Shown here one piece after another: positions 25,953 to 33,399 of a stretch of DNA of 64,000 nt. The notes under the pieces were generated by a model that saw only the letters and a list, made by a program, of their open reading frames with translations, did no database searches and was not told the DNA's origin. A program made the translations under genes and the position numbers. Source of the DNA: Pigmentiphaga kullae (GTDB lineage Bacteria; Pseudomonadota; Gammaproteobacteria; Burkholderiales; Burkholderiaceae_B); the NCBI RefSeq assembly GCF_004216695.1, contig NZ_SGXC01000001.1, positions 1,488,001-1,552,000 of the forward strand, read 5' to 3'. How positions within the stretch are numbered: the first letter of the stretch is position 1; each line of letters starts with the position of its first letter.

Positions 25953-26657
25953 ATGTCGGAAATATGGGATCACCTGATTCCGGAGCGAGACCGGGCCGCT
26001 TCCCGCCTGGCCGGCTTTGGCCGGCCGTCGGGCTTGGGCCGTCGGCCGGCGCTGCTGATCATCGACGTGCAGTACCGCACGGCCGGGACGAGGCCCATGC
26101 CGTTCGCGCAGGCCGTGCAGGAGTTCGCCACGTCCTGCGGCGATACCGCCTGGCGGGCCATCGAACACATCGCCGGATTGCTGGCCTTGTTTCGCGCAAG
26201 GAACTGGCCGGTGCTGTATCCCCATGTCGCGCCCAAGTTCGATTTCGACCAGGGGCGCTTGACGGAGAAAGTGCCGACCATGATGCGGATCCCGGCCAAG
26301 GGCTACGAATTCGTGGAGTGCATCGCGCCGCGCCCGGGCGACGTGCTGTTGCCCAAGAAGCATCCCAGCGCATTCTTCGGCACCCCGCTGGCCAGCTATC
26401 TGGTCAATACCGGCGCCGACACGCTGGTGGTGACCGGATGCGCGACGTCGGGCTGCGTGCGCAGCAGCGTGGTGGACGCATTTTCCTATAACTACCGGGT
26501 GGCCGTGCCTTCGGACGCGGTCTATGACCGGAACCAGGCTTCGCATGCCGTCAACCTGTACGACATGGCGGAGAAGTACGCGGACGTGATGGATACCAGG
26601 ACATTGCTGGCGGCGCTCGAGGCATTGGCGCCGGCAGCACAGGAGGAAGCGAAGTGA
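25953..26657 (+). CDS. Isochorismatase-family cysteine amidase (maleamate / N-carbamoylsarcosine amidase-like)
   Basis: Cysteine hydrolase of 234 residues. The triad is visible: Asp38 in LLIIDVQ, Lys135/136 in LPKKHPSAFFGT, and Cys168 in GCATSGCVRSS with the cis-peptide before it. The TSGCVRSS form groups it with N-carbamoylsarcosine amidase and maleamate amidohydrolase (NicF) rather than true isochorismatase or nicotinamidase. AAGGAGG lies 7 bp before the ATG. Its stop overlaps the GTG start of the next gene. In this cluster it would release ammonia from a half-amide. Confidence 0.88.
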   Translation: MSEIWDHLIPERDRAASRLAGFGRPSGLGRRPALLIIDVQYRTAGTRPMPFAQAVQEFATSCGDTAWRAIEHIAGLLALFRARNWPVLYPHVAPKFDFDQGRLTEKVPTMMRIPAKGYEFVECIAPRPGDVLLPKKHPSAFFGTPLASYLVNTGADTLVVTGCATSGCVRSSVVDAFSYNYRVAVPSDAVYDRNQASHAVNLYDMAEKYADVMDTRTLLAALEALAPAAQEEAK

Positions 26658-27556
26658 AGAAGTTCGAACACGGCAATGACCGCTACGACTACAGCGCCAT
26701 CGTTACCCGGCCGGTCTACGACTGGCCGCAGGGGCGGCGGTTGGCGGTCTATTTCGCCCTGAATATCGAAGGCTTCGAGTTCGGGCGCAATCCCGGCAAC
26801 GATTTCACCTCCATGCCTTCCGCCCCCTACCATCGCGGCTACGCCTATCGCGACTACGGCAATCGCGTGGGCGTATGGCGCATCCTGCGGGAGTTCGAAT
26901 CGTTCGGATTTCCGTTGGCCGTGCTGGCCAACGGGTCGGTCTACGACGTCTGCCCGGAGGTCCTGGAGGCCTGCCGCCAGCGCGGCGACGAGATGGTCGG
27001 GCACGGGCGCACGAACTCCGAGCGCCAGGCCGACATGTCGCCGGATGCCGAGCGGACCATGCTGGTCGAGGTCAAGTCGCTGTTCGAGCGGCATGAGGGC
27101 AAGGCGCCGGCCGGATGGCTGGGGCCGTTCATCTCGCAGAGTCCGAACACGCCGGAACTGCTCAAGGAACTTGGGTGGAAGTACATGCTGGACTGGTGGT
27201 TCGACGACCAGCCGATGTGGTTCCGCACCCGGCAGGGACCCATTCTTGCCGTGCCCTATCCGTCGATGGAGCTCAACGACCTGCCGGCCTACGTGAACCG
27301 CGGCGCGAGCGACGAGGAATTCACGCGCATGGCCATCGATGCGTTCGACGAACAGCTCCAGGAATCGGCGCAATACCCGATGGTATATTGCCTGTCGCTG
27401 CATACGTTCCTGACCGGACAGCCCCATCGCATCAGGCAGTTGCGGCGGATCCTGTCCCATATCGCTTCGCAGCGCCACCGGGTCTGGCTGACGACACCTG
27501 GAGCGATCGCCGAGCATGTCGCGGGCCTGCCGCCGGGCATCGTTCCCATCCGTTGA
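26654..27556 (+). CDS. Polysaccharide-deacetylase-fold (CE4) protein, PuuE/cyclic-imidase-like
   Basis: Protein of 300 residues of the NodB/CE4 superfamily. Features point to the allantoinase (PuuE) and cyclic imide hydrolase branch: LAVYFALNIEGFEFG in place of the deacetylase TFDDG, the RDYGNRVGVWRILREFE segment, and DEMVGHGRTNSE. There is no signal peptide, which argues against a cell-wall or chitin role. The start is GTG at 26654, overlapping the amidase stop (GTGA) with AGGAGG 7 bp upstream. In the cluster it would open a cyclic imide or ureide ring. The exact substrate is unknown. Confidence 0.82.
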   Translation: MKKFEHGNDRYDYSAIVTRPVYDWPQGRRLAVYFALNIEGFEFGRNPGNDFTSMPSAPYHRGYAYRDYGNRVGVWRILREFESFGFPLAVLANGSVYDVCPEVLEACRQRGDEMVGHGRTNSERQADMSPDAERTMLVEVKSLFERHEGKAPAGWLGPFISQSPNTPELLKELGWKYMLDWWFDDQPMWFRTRQGPILAVPYPSMELNDLPAYVNRGASDEEFTRMAIDAFDEQLQESAQYPMVYCLSLHTFLTGQPHRIRQLRRILSHIASQRHRVWLTTPGAIAEHVAGLPPGIVPIR

Positions 27557-27607
27557 ACGGGACGCCCTGGCCCCAGGCGCGTATCACTCCCCGTCCCGGT
27601 GCCCAGC

Positions 27608-28522
27608 ATGGACATACGCCAGATACGCTGCTTCGTCGCGCTTTATGAAGAGGGCAGCATCACGCGGGCAGCCCGGCGGCTGCATGTCGTCCAGCCCGCG
27701 ATCAGCCAGCAGATCAAGCGGCTGGAGGCGCATCACGACGTGCAGTTGTTCAGCCGCGATCCGCATGGCGTGACGCCCACCCCCCTGGCGCACGAGTTCT
27801 ACCGGCATTGCATCCGCGTGCTGACCGAGCTCGAGCGCGCCGGGGCGGTGCTGGCGAGCGGCGCGGACCGGTTCAGCGGCAAGATCCGGATCGGTGCGCA
27901 GGCGTCGTTCCACCAGTTCGTGATGGCGCGGGCGCTGGAGACGTTCCGCGAGCGCTATCCCGCCGTGGAGTTCCTGTCCCGCGACGGATATCGCAGCGAC
28001 CTGATCAGTTGGCTGATCTCGGGAGACCTGGAGTGCGCGCTGCTGAGCACGACGCAAGACCTGCTCAACATGCAGACCCGGGATATTTCCACCGAAGCGC
28101 TGGTGGCGGTCGGCCACCGGGATACGCTGGCGGACCGGGACCTGGTGCGCGGAAATGAACTGGCCGGGTTCCAGCTCGTGCTGCCGTCGCGCCACAAGTC
28201 CATGCGCAACCTGATCGATGCCCAGTTCGGCCTGCAAGGACTGGTCCTGCGGCCGCAACTGGAAATCGACTCCTTGCAGAGCCTGCTGCACGTCACGCTC
28301 AGGCCGGGGTGGCTGTCCATCATTCCCCCCATGGCCTTGTCGTCGGAGTTGTTCGGCGGCGCCCTGCGCAGCGTGGCCCTGGTCGAGCCGGTCATCCGGC
28401 GCAAGGTGGTCGTGGCCTGGCCGCGCCACAAGGCGCTGTCGGCGCCGGTCCACGGGTTCATCGACATCCTGTCGGAAATCCTGGCCGGTATTCCCGGGGT
28501 GGAGATATCAGGCAGGCCCTGA
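27608..28522 (+). CDS. LysR-family transcriptional regulator
   Basis: Regulator of 304 residues. The helix-turn-helix is in MDIRQIRCFVALYEEGSITR and RRLHVVQPAISQQIKRLE; the effector domain follows from about residue 90 (GKIRIGAQASFHQFVMA). It lies 51 bp after the CE4 gene on the same strand, unlike the usual divergent layout, so it may be cotranscribed with the genes it controls. Its last 15 bp overlap the end of the convergent glutathione peroxidase gene. Confidence 0.93.
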   Translation: MDIRQIRCFVALYEEGSITRAARRLHVVQPAISQQIKRLEAHHDVQLFSRDPHGVTPTPLAHEFYRHCIRVLTELERAGAVLASGADRFSGKIRIGAQASFHQFVMARALETFRERYPAVEFLSRDGYRSDLISWLISGDLECALLSTTQDLLNMQTRDISTEALVAVGHRDTLADRDLVRGNELAGFQLVLPSRHKSMRNLIDAQFGLQGLVLRPQLEIDSLQSLLHVTLRPGWLSIIPPMALSSELFGGALRSVALVEPVIRRKVVVAWPRHKALSAPVHGFIDILSEILAGIPGVEISGRP

Positions 28523-29002
28523 GCCCAATGCCGCCTCGACATCCGGCCCGATCGATTCCGGTTTGTCCGTGGGCGCATAGCGGGCGATGGGCGCGCCCGC
28601 GCGGTCGACCAGGAACTTGGTGAAATTCCATTTGATGGCGCCGGTGCCCAGCAGGCCGGGCTTGGTGCTTTTCAGCCAGCGGTACAGCGGATGGGCCCCG
28701 TCGCCATTGACGTCGATCTTGGCGAACATCGGAAAGGTCACGTCGTAGTTGAGCTTGCAGAAGTCCCGGATGCTTTCGTTGCTGCCGGGTTCCTGGTGGC
28801 CGAACTGGTCGCACGGGAAGCCCAGGATTTCCAGGCCGCGCTCGCGGTAAGCGCGGTACAGGGCTTCGAGGCCCGCGTACTGGGGCGTGAATCCGCACTG
28901 GGACGCCACGTTCACCACCAGCAGCACCTTGCCTTGGAAGCGGTCGAGCGGTACGTCGCGGCCTTCGATGTCGGTGGCGGAAAAATCGTAGATGGTGGTC
29001 AT
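28508..29002 (-). CDS. Glutathione peroxidase family protein (thiol peroxidase)
   Basis: Peroxidase of 164 residues. The active-site Cys is in NVASQCGFTPQY, the conserved Gln and Trp follow in LGFPCDQFGHQEPGS and IKWNFTKFLVD. Bacterial members with Cys in place of selenocysteine reduce hydroperoxides with thioredoxin or glutathione. The ATG at 29002 opens with MTTIYDFSATDIEG, the common start; longer frames add nothing conserved. It has no evident link to the catabolic genes on either side. Its 3' end overlaps the LysR gene. Confidence 0.94.
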   Translation of the reverse strand: MTTIYDFSATDIEGRDVPLDRFQGKVLLVVNVASQCGFTPQYAGLEALYRAYRERGLEILGFPCDQFGHQEPGSNESIRDFCKLNYDVTFPMFAKIDVNGDGAHPLYRWLKSTKPGLLGTGAIKWNFTKFLVDRAGAPIARYAPTDKPESIGPDVEAALGSGPA

Positions 29003-29118
29003 GGCGTGTCCCTGGCTGAGAGGCGGGCGCGCGCCGGACGGGTCGGCGCGCCGCTTCACCACGCATCATCGGGCTCCTGCCGCCCCGCCGTCAACTCCGA
29101 CAGGACCAGGGAGGGAGT

Positions 29119-30081
29119 TCATTCGGGTTCGACGCCGGAGCGCTCGACCAAGTCCTTCCACCGTTCCATGTCGGCGCGGATACGCGTGCCGAGTTCTTCG
29201 GGGGAGCTCAGCGCCACTTCCAGGCCCTGTTGGTGCAGCGATTCGCGGATCTCGGCGGAGGCAAGGGCCTGTCCGACGGCGCGGTGCAGGCGCTCGATGA
29301 CGGGGCGCGGCGTGCCCGCGGGAGCGAGCAGGCCTATCCAGGGCGCGAACGGGAAGTTGGCGTAGCCGGCTTCCTGCAGCGTGGGGACGGACGGCGCCAG
29401 CGGCGAGCGATGGTCGGCGATGACGGCGACGAGCCGTAGTTTGCCCGCGGCCACGTGGGGCAGCGCCACGTTCAGGGACAGCAGCGCGGCCTGCACCTGT
29501 CCGCCGATCAGGTCGGTGACGAGTCCCGACATGCCTTTGTACGGAACGTGCAGCATGTCGATCCTGGCGGTCTGCTTGAACAATTCCATCAGGAAGTAGT
29601 GCGGCGTCCCGAGTCCGGGCGAGGCGTAGGACAGGCCGCCGGGCCGCTTCTTGGCCAATTCGACGAGTTCGGCCAGCGACTGCGCGGGCAGCGAGGGCGT
29701 GACGGCCAGCGCCCAGGTGCCGGTCGCGACCATGGCTACCGGCGCGAAGTCCTTCGAAGGCGAGAACGTGGCGCTTTTGTACAGGTAGGGCAGCATGGTG
29801 ATGGTGTCGGCGGTCGAGAGCAGGGTGTGCCCGTCGGGAGGCGCCTTGGCCACGCCGGACGTTCCGATGGTGCCGCTGGCGCCGACGCGGTTCTCGACCA
29901 CCACGGGCTGGCCCAGGACGCGCGCCATTTCCGGGGCCAGCTTGCGGGCGATGAAGTCGCCGCCGGCGCCCGGGGTGTAGGGCACGACGACGGTGACGGG
30001 ACGGGTGGGAAAGGTCTGCGCGCCCGCTCCGGCGGCCAGGGCGGCGAGCGCGGCGGTGAGCATGATACGGAGGAGTGTCAT
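29119..30081 (-). CDS. Bug-family (TTT) periplasmic substrate-binding protein
   Basis: Receptor of 320 residues with a signal peptide ending near GAGAQ. Family motifs are FPTRPVTVVVPYTPGAGGDF, ENRVGASGTIGTSG, PPDGHTLLSTADT and HVPYKGMSGLVTDLIGGQVQ. It starts one base after the amidohydrolase stop, so it is the last gene of the amidohydrolase/VOC/FAH group. It is distinct from the receptors at 23320 and 52104. It likely binds the aromatic or carboxylic acid used by this operon. Confidence 0.94.
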   Translation of the reverse strand: MTLLRIMLTAALAALAAGAGAQTFPTRPVTVVVPYTPGAGGDFIARKLAPEMARVLGQPVVVENRVGASGTIGTSGVAKAPPDGHTLLSTADTITMLPYLYKSATFSPSKDFAPVAMVATGTWALAVTPSLPAQSLAELVELAKKRPGGLSYASPGLGTPHYFLMELFKQTARIDMLHVPYKGMSGLVTDLIGGQVQAALLSLNVALPHVAAGKLRLVAVIADHRSPLAPSVPTLQEAGYANFPFAPWIGLLAPAGTPRPVIERLHRAVGQALASAEIRESLHQQGLEVALSSPEELGTRIRADMERWKDLVERSGVEPE

Positions 30082-30082
30082 G

Positions 30083-31144
30083 TCAGGCCTCCTGCGCGCT
30101 GGGGGCGGCCGCGAGCGTGGCCGCGGGCGCCAGGCCGATCAGCCCGGCGAGGTTGTCGTGGCAGACCTTGCGATGGACGTCGGCGGGCAGCGCCAGGGAC
30201 TGGATGGCTTGCAGCGTGTCGCGGATGAAGCCCGGGCCTCCCTCGGGATCGAACGGGCAGTCGCTGGCGAACATGACCTGGTCGCTGCCGAAGAAGTCCA
30301 GTCCGCAGCGGATGGACGAAGCCGAGCCGCCCACGGCCGTGTCGCCGTAGAACCGGCGGAAGCAGTCGACCGGCCGCCCGCCCAGCATGTCCTTGATGTA
30401 GCCCAGGTCCTCATCGGCGGTGCGCACGCCGATCTGGTCCCACAGCGTGCCGACGCGGCCTTCGAAGTAGGGAATCATGCCGCCTAGGTGATGGGTGATG
30501 ATCTTCAGCGTGGGCAGGCGGGTCATCAGTCCCGAGAACACCAGGCGCGCCATGGCCACGCTGGTTTCGTAGGGCCAGCCCAGGACCTGCCAGATCTCGA
30601 AGCGGGACTTGCCTTCCGTCGGATAGTCCGCGTATCCCGCGCCGCGGTGGGGATGCATCCAGATCGGCACGTCGTGGTGGACGGCCCGTTCGAACAGGGG
30701 CACGAAGCGCGGATGGTCCAGCGGCACGCCCTGTATGTTGGTTTCCACCTGGATGCCGGCGGCGCCCAGTTCGAGCACGGCGCGGTCGAATTCTTGCAGC
30801 GCCGCCTCGATGTCGTTCAGGGGCAGGCTGGCGACGAAGGCGGGGAAGTGGGTGCGATGGCGATCGACGATCTCTGCCAGGCCGTCGTTGCCCAGCCGGG
30901 CGAGGGCGGGCGAGGCATCCGGCCCCAGGACGTTGTCGGCCGAGGGCTGGGACAGCGAGATCACCTGCTGGTAATTGCCGAAGCCTTTCATCATCTCGAT
31001 GCGGCGGGGAACGTCGTACAGCATGGGCACGGTGCCCAGGCGCTTGGCGATGTCGCGGTTGGTCGAAAGCCGCTCCACCTCGCGCAGGTAGGCGGGCGGC
31101 ATGAGGTGGGTGAAGGCGTCCAGGACGGGCAGGTCGTCGTTCAT
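30083..31144 (-). CDS. Amidohydrolase-2 family protein (ACMSD / non-oxidative decarboxylase-like)
   Basis: TIM-barrel protein of 353 residues related to 2-amino-3-carboxymuconate semialdehyde decarboxylase and aromatic acid decarboxylases. Metal-site regions are LDAFTHLMPP at the N-terminus, IWMHPHRGAG, IITHHLGGMI and FASDCPFDPEGGPG with the conserved Asp. The first His of the usual HxH pair is Phe (Phe11), so the metal site may be altered. It is preceded by a VOC protein and an FAH-family protein, as in meta-cleavage or gentisate-like routes. Decarboxylase or hydrolase activity is possible. Confidence 0.85.
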   Translation of the reverse strand: MNDDLPVLDAFTHLMPPAYLREVERLSTNRDIAKRLGTVPMLYDVPRRIEMMKGFGNYQQVISLSQPSADNVLGPDASPALARLGNDGLAEIVDRHRTHFPAFVASLPLNDIEAALQEFDRAVLELGAAGIQVETNIQGVPLDHPRFVPLFERAVHHDVPIWMHPHRGAGYADYPTEGKSRFEIWQVLGWPYETSVAMARLVFSGLMTRLPTLKIITHHLGGMIPYFEGRVGTLWDQIGVRTADEDLGYIKDMLGGRPVDCFRRFYGDTAVGGSASSIRCGLDFFGSDQVMFASDCPFDPEGGPGFIRDTLQAIQSLALPADVHRKVCHDNLAGLIGLAPAATLAAAPSAQEA

Positions 31145-31184
31145 CGGTGTCTCGCTTGTGGTTGTTGTGCAGGCCGGCCGGCCC

Positions 31185-31712
31185 TCAGTCGGCGCGCCCG
31201 GCGCCCAGGCCCTGGCGCAGCCTGCGCTGGGATGGCCGGTCGGCCATGCTGTGGCGATCGCCGGCGGCGAAGACGTCGTCGTGCTGGAAACCGTCGTAGT
31301 GCTGGATCTCCCACCAGTTGTGGTCGAGGTCTTCCAGGTAGAACGAGTACACGCCGTGCTGGCTCTTGACCGACAGGACCTGCCGGATCTCGTATTTCTG
31401 CTGGAGCGTCTTGGCCGCTTCCCAGGCGGCGTCGACCTGCGCCGGCGTGGCGACGTCCAGGCCCCAGTGGTTGAAGACGCTGACGGGTTTCAGGCGTTCG
31501 CCCACTTCCAGGCAGACGATGTGGAACTTCACACCGCAGCGGATGGACAGCCCGCGCGAGGCATGGTGCACGCATTCCAGGCCCAGGAATTCTTCGTAGA
31601 AGCGCCGGGATTTCTCGATGTCGTAGCACTCCAGGGTGCCGTGGGACAGTACGTAGGGCTTGATGACCGAGCCGGCATGCGCCGGCGCCGGAACGATGCT
31701 TGCGATGTTCAT
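31185..31712 (-). CDS. VOC/glyoxalase-superfamily protein (extradiol-dioxygenase-like)
   Basis: Protein of 175 residues with one pair of beta-alpha-beta-beta-beta units. Likely metal ligands are His in VLSHGTLECYDIEKSRRFYE, His in VFNHWGLDVA and Glu in NWWEIQHYDG, the type I ring-cleavage arrangement. It is shorter than two-domain catechol dioxygenases (about 290 residues), so it could be a small extradiol dioxygenase or an isomerase. The ATG at 31712 has AGGAG upstream. It lies between the FAH-family gene and the amidohydrolase on one strand. Confidence 0.84.
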   Translation of the reverse strand: MNIASIVPAPAHAGSVIKPYVLSHGTLECYDIEKSRRFYEEFLGLECVHHASRGLSIRCGVKFHIVCLEVGERLKPVSVFNHWGLDVATPAQVDAAWEAAKTLQQKYEIRQVLSVKSQHGVYSFYLEDLDHNWWEIQHYDGFQHDDVFAAGDRHSMADRPSQRRLRQGLGAGRAD

Positions 31713-31741
31713 GTCTGGTCTCCTTTCTTGTCGTTGATGCG

Positions 31742-32698
31742 TCAGGCTGCCGAGATGCCGTTGCTCAAGGTGCCGATACCGCCGATCTCGACGTCGACCC
31801 GGTCGCCCGGTCGCATGAAGACCTGCGGGTCGCGGCCGAAGCCGACGCCGGCGGGGGTGCCGGTCAGCAGGACGTCGCCGGGCTGGAACCGGTACCACTG
31901 CGAGAAGTACGCGATGGTCTCGGCGATGGGATGGATCAGGTCGCCGACGCTGGTCGATTGCATGACGCGGCCGTTGAGCCGGGTGGCCAGTTGCAGCGAC
32001 GAGGGATCGGAGATTTCGTCGCTGGTCGCCAGCACCGGCCCCATGGGGGTGAAGCCGGGGAACTGCTTGCCCATGATGTTGAGTTCCCAGCTCTGGCGGC
32101 CCTCGACGGGAGTGCGGGCGGCCTGGACGCCCGGCATCCAGTCGCGCGCCGAGACGTCGTTGGCCGCCGTGTAGCCGGCAACGTGGTCGAGTGCCTGCGC
32201 CGGCTGCACGCGGTGGCAGGCGCGGCCGAAGACGACGGCCAGTTCGCCTTCGTAGTCGACCTGCTCAATGCCGGCGGGGATGGGAATGACGGCGCCGGGG
32301 CCGGCCACGCTGTCGGGGCTCTTGAGGAAAGCGGTCGGATGGGGCGGCGGGCCGCCGCCCATCTCGCGGACGTGGGCGCCGTAGGCGCGGCCCGCCGCCA
32401 GGATCAAGCGGGGATCCGGCACGGGCGCCAGCAGCGGGGTCGCGGATGCGTCGGTCAGGGCGCCGGCGTGGCGCAGCCGGTCCCGCTCGCCCGCTTCCAG
32501 GTCTTCCACGCGCCGGACCATGCGGCGCACGGCGGCCAGCCCTTCCGGGCCCGCCATCAGGATGCCGCGCACGCTGGCGGGCAGCCAGGCCTCGATCGTG
32601 CCGGGCGCCGCGGCGCGGCCCAGGTGCAGGATTTCACCGGATTGCAGCAGGGCGCCGGCGACTCCGCCGGAAATCGTGTCGATCGTGACGAGCTTCAT
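31742..32698 (-). CDS. Fumarylacetoacetate hydrolase family protein
   Basis: FAH-family enzyme of 318 residues. The metal-binding core is seen in VDYEGELAVVFGRACH and YTAANDVSARDWMPG, with VLLTGTPAGVGFG and RPGDRVDVEIGGIGTLSN at the end. The family contains fumarylacetoacetase, acylpyruvases and the HpcE/MhpD-type decarboxylases and hydratases of aromatic catabolism. The ~100-residue N-terminal extension is common in such forms. It is the first gene of the operon, 112 bp from the MarR gene with a palindrome between them. Confidence 0.92.
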   Translation of the reverse strand: MKLVTIDTISGGVAGALLQSGEILHLGRAAAPGTIEAWLPASVRGILMAGPEGLAAVRRMVRRVEDLEAGERDRLRHAGALTDASATPLLAPVPDPRLILAAGRAYGAHVREMGGGPPPHPTAFLKSPDSVAGPGAVIPIPAGIEQVDYEGELAVVFGRACHRVQPAQALDHVAGYTAANDVSARDWMPGVQAARTPVEGRQSWELNIMGKQFPGFTPMGPVLATSDEISDPSSLQLATRLNGRVMQSTSVGDLIHPIAETIAYFSQWYRFQPGDVLLTGTPAGVGFGRDPQVFMRPGDRVDVEIGGIGTLSNGISAA

Positions 32699-32740
32699 CG
32701 TGGGCCTCGGACAGGCAATGGCATGGGGCTATTGGAGCAC

Positions 32741-32766
32741 TAAAAGGTAGCTTAAACAACCTTTTA
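32741..32766. promoter_or_regulatory. Inverted repeat TAAAAGGT / ACCTTTTA, candidate MarR operator
   Basis: TAAAAGGT at 32741-32748 and its exact complement ACCTTTTA at 32759-32766 are separated by 10 AT-rich bases, giving half-sites 18 bp apart. It lies 43 bp before the FAH-family start, at the place where the promoter of the minus-strand catabolic operon should be. The MarR gene just upstream is the obvious candidate binder. Confidence 0.6.
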
Positions 32767-32810
32767 AGGGCGCAAAAACTCCTAGGGAATTCCCCTGGGG
32801 GACGGCGCCG

Positions 32811-33347
32811 TCAGCGGGAGCCGGACTTGGACGTGGAGCGCTGGCTGACCCGGCGGGCCACGGTGATCTTGCGGCTGGCCGGAGAAGAGGATGAGGCACC
32901 GGCGACCGCGTTCTGGTAGACGATGCGCAGCGTCCGGAAGGTGGCCTCGACGTCGGCGTCGGGAATGCCGGCCAGCCACTGCTTTTGCAGGGTCTGCGTC
33001 AGCGGCGAGAACTTGCGGACGATGGCCCGTCCGGCGGGGGTGACGCAGACGCTGGTGGCACGCTTGTCGCCGGGCTGCGCCGAGCGGACGACGAAGCCGC
33101 GCTCCTCGGCCTGCGCGACCGTGCGCGACAGGTACGACAGTTCGGCGCCGGTATGGCTGGCCAGTTCGCTCAGCGACTGGTGGTCGCGGTCGTTCAGCGT
33201 GGCCAGTACCCGCCAGACGGACAGCGGGATGTCGTCGGCCTTCAGTTCGTCGCCGAAGGTCGCGGCGATGATGTGGGCCGCGCGGTGCAGCAGGTATCCC
33301 AACGAGTTTTCGAGGTGATCGTTGGAATGGCCGTCTGGTTTGGTCAT
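32811..33347 (-). CDS. MarR-family transcriptional regulator
   Basis: Regulator of 178 residues. The winged helix is in DHQSLSELASHTGAELSYLSRTVAQAEERGFV with the wing VRSAQPGDKRATSVCVTPAG, the usual MarR pattern. The C-terminal tail is basic and Ser-rich (KITVARRVSQRSTSKSGSR). MarR proteins often repress aromatic catabolic operons and are released by phenolic ligands. It stands between the end of gspF (53 bp) and the FAH-family gene (112 bp), so it most likely controls the latter through the palindrome at 32741. Confidence 0.92.
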   Translation of the reverse strand: MTKPDGHSNDHLENSLGYLLHRAAHIIAATFGDELKADDIPLSVWRVLATLNDRDHQSLSELASHTGAELSYLSRTVAQAEERGFVVRSAQPGDKRATSVCVTPAGRAIVRKFSPLTQTLQKQWLAGIPDADVEATFRTLRIVYQNAVAGASSSSPASRKITVARRVSQRSTSKSGSR

Positions 33348-33399
33348 GAGTGGGATGCCGCGGACCCGGCGGCGCTGGCCGCCGCCGGTGCAACGTGTC

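Noticed and set aside
32811-33347. MarR gene as part of the gsp operon
   Set aside because: It follows gspF on the same strand but has a 52-bp gap, and the palindrome next to the FAH gene gives it a better target.
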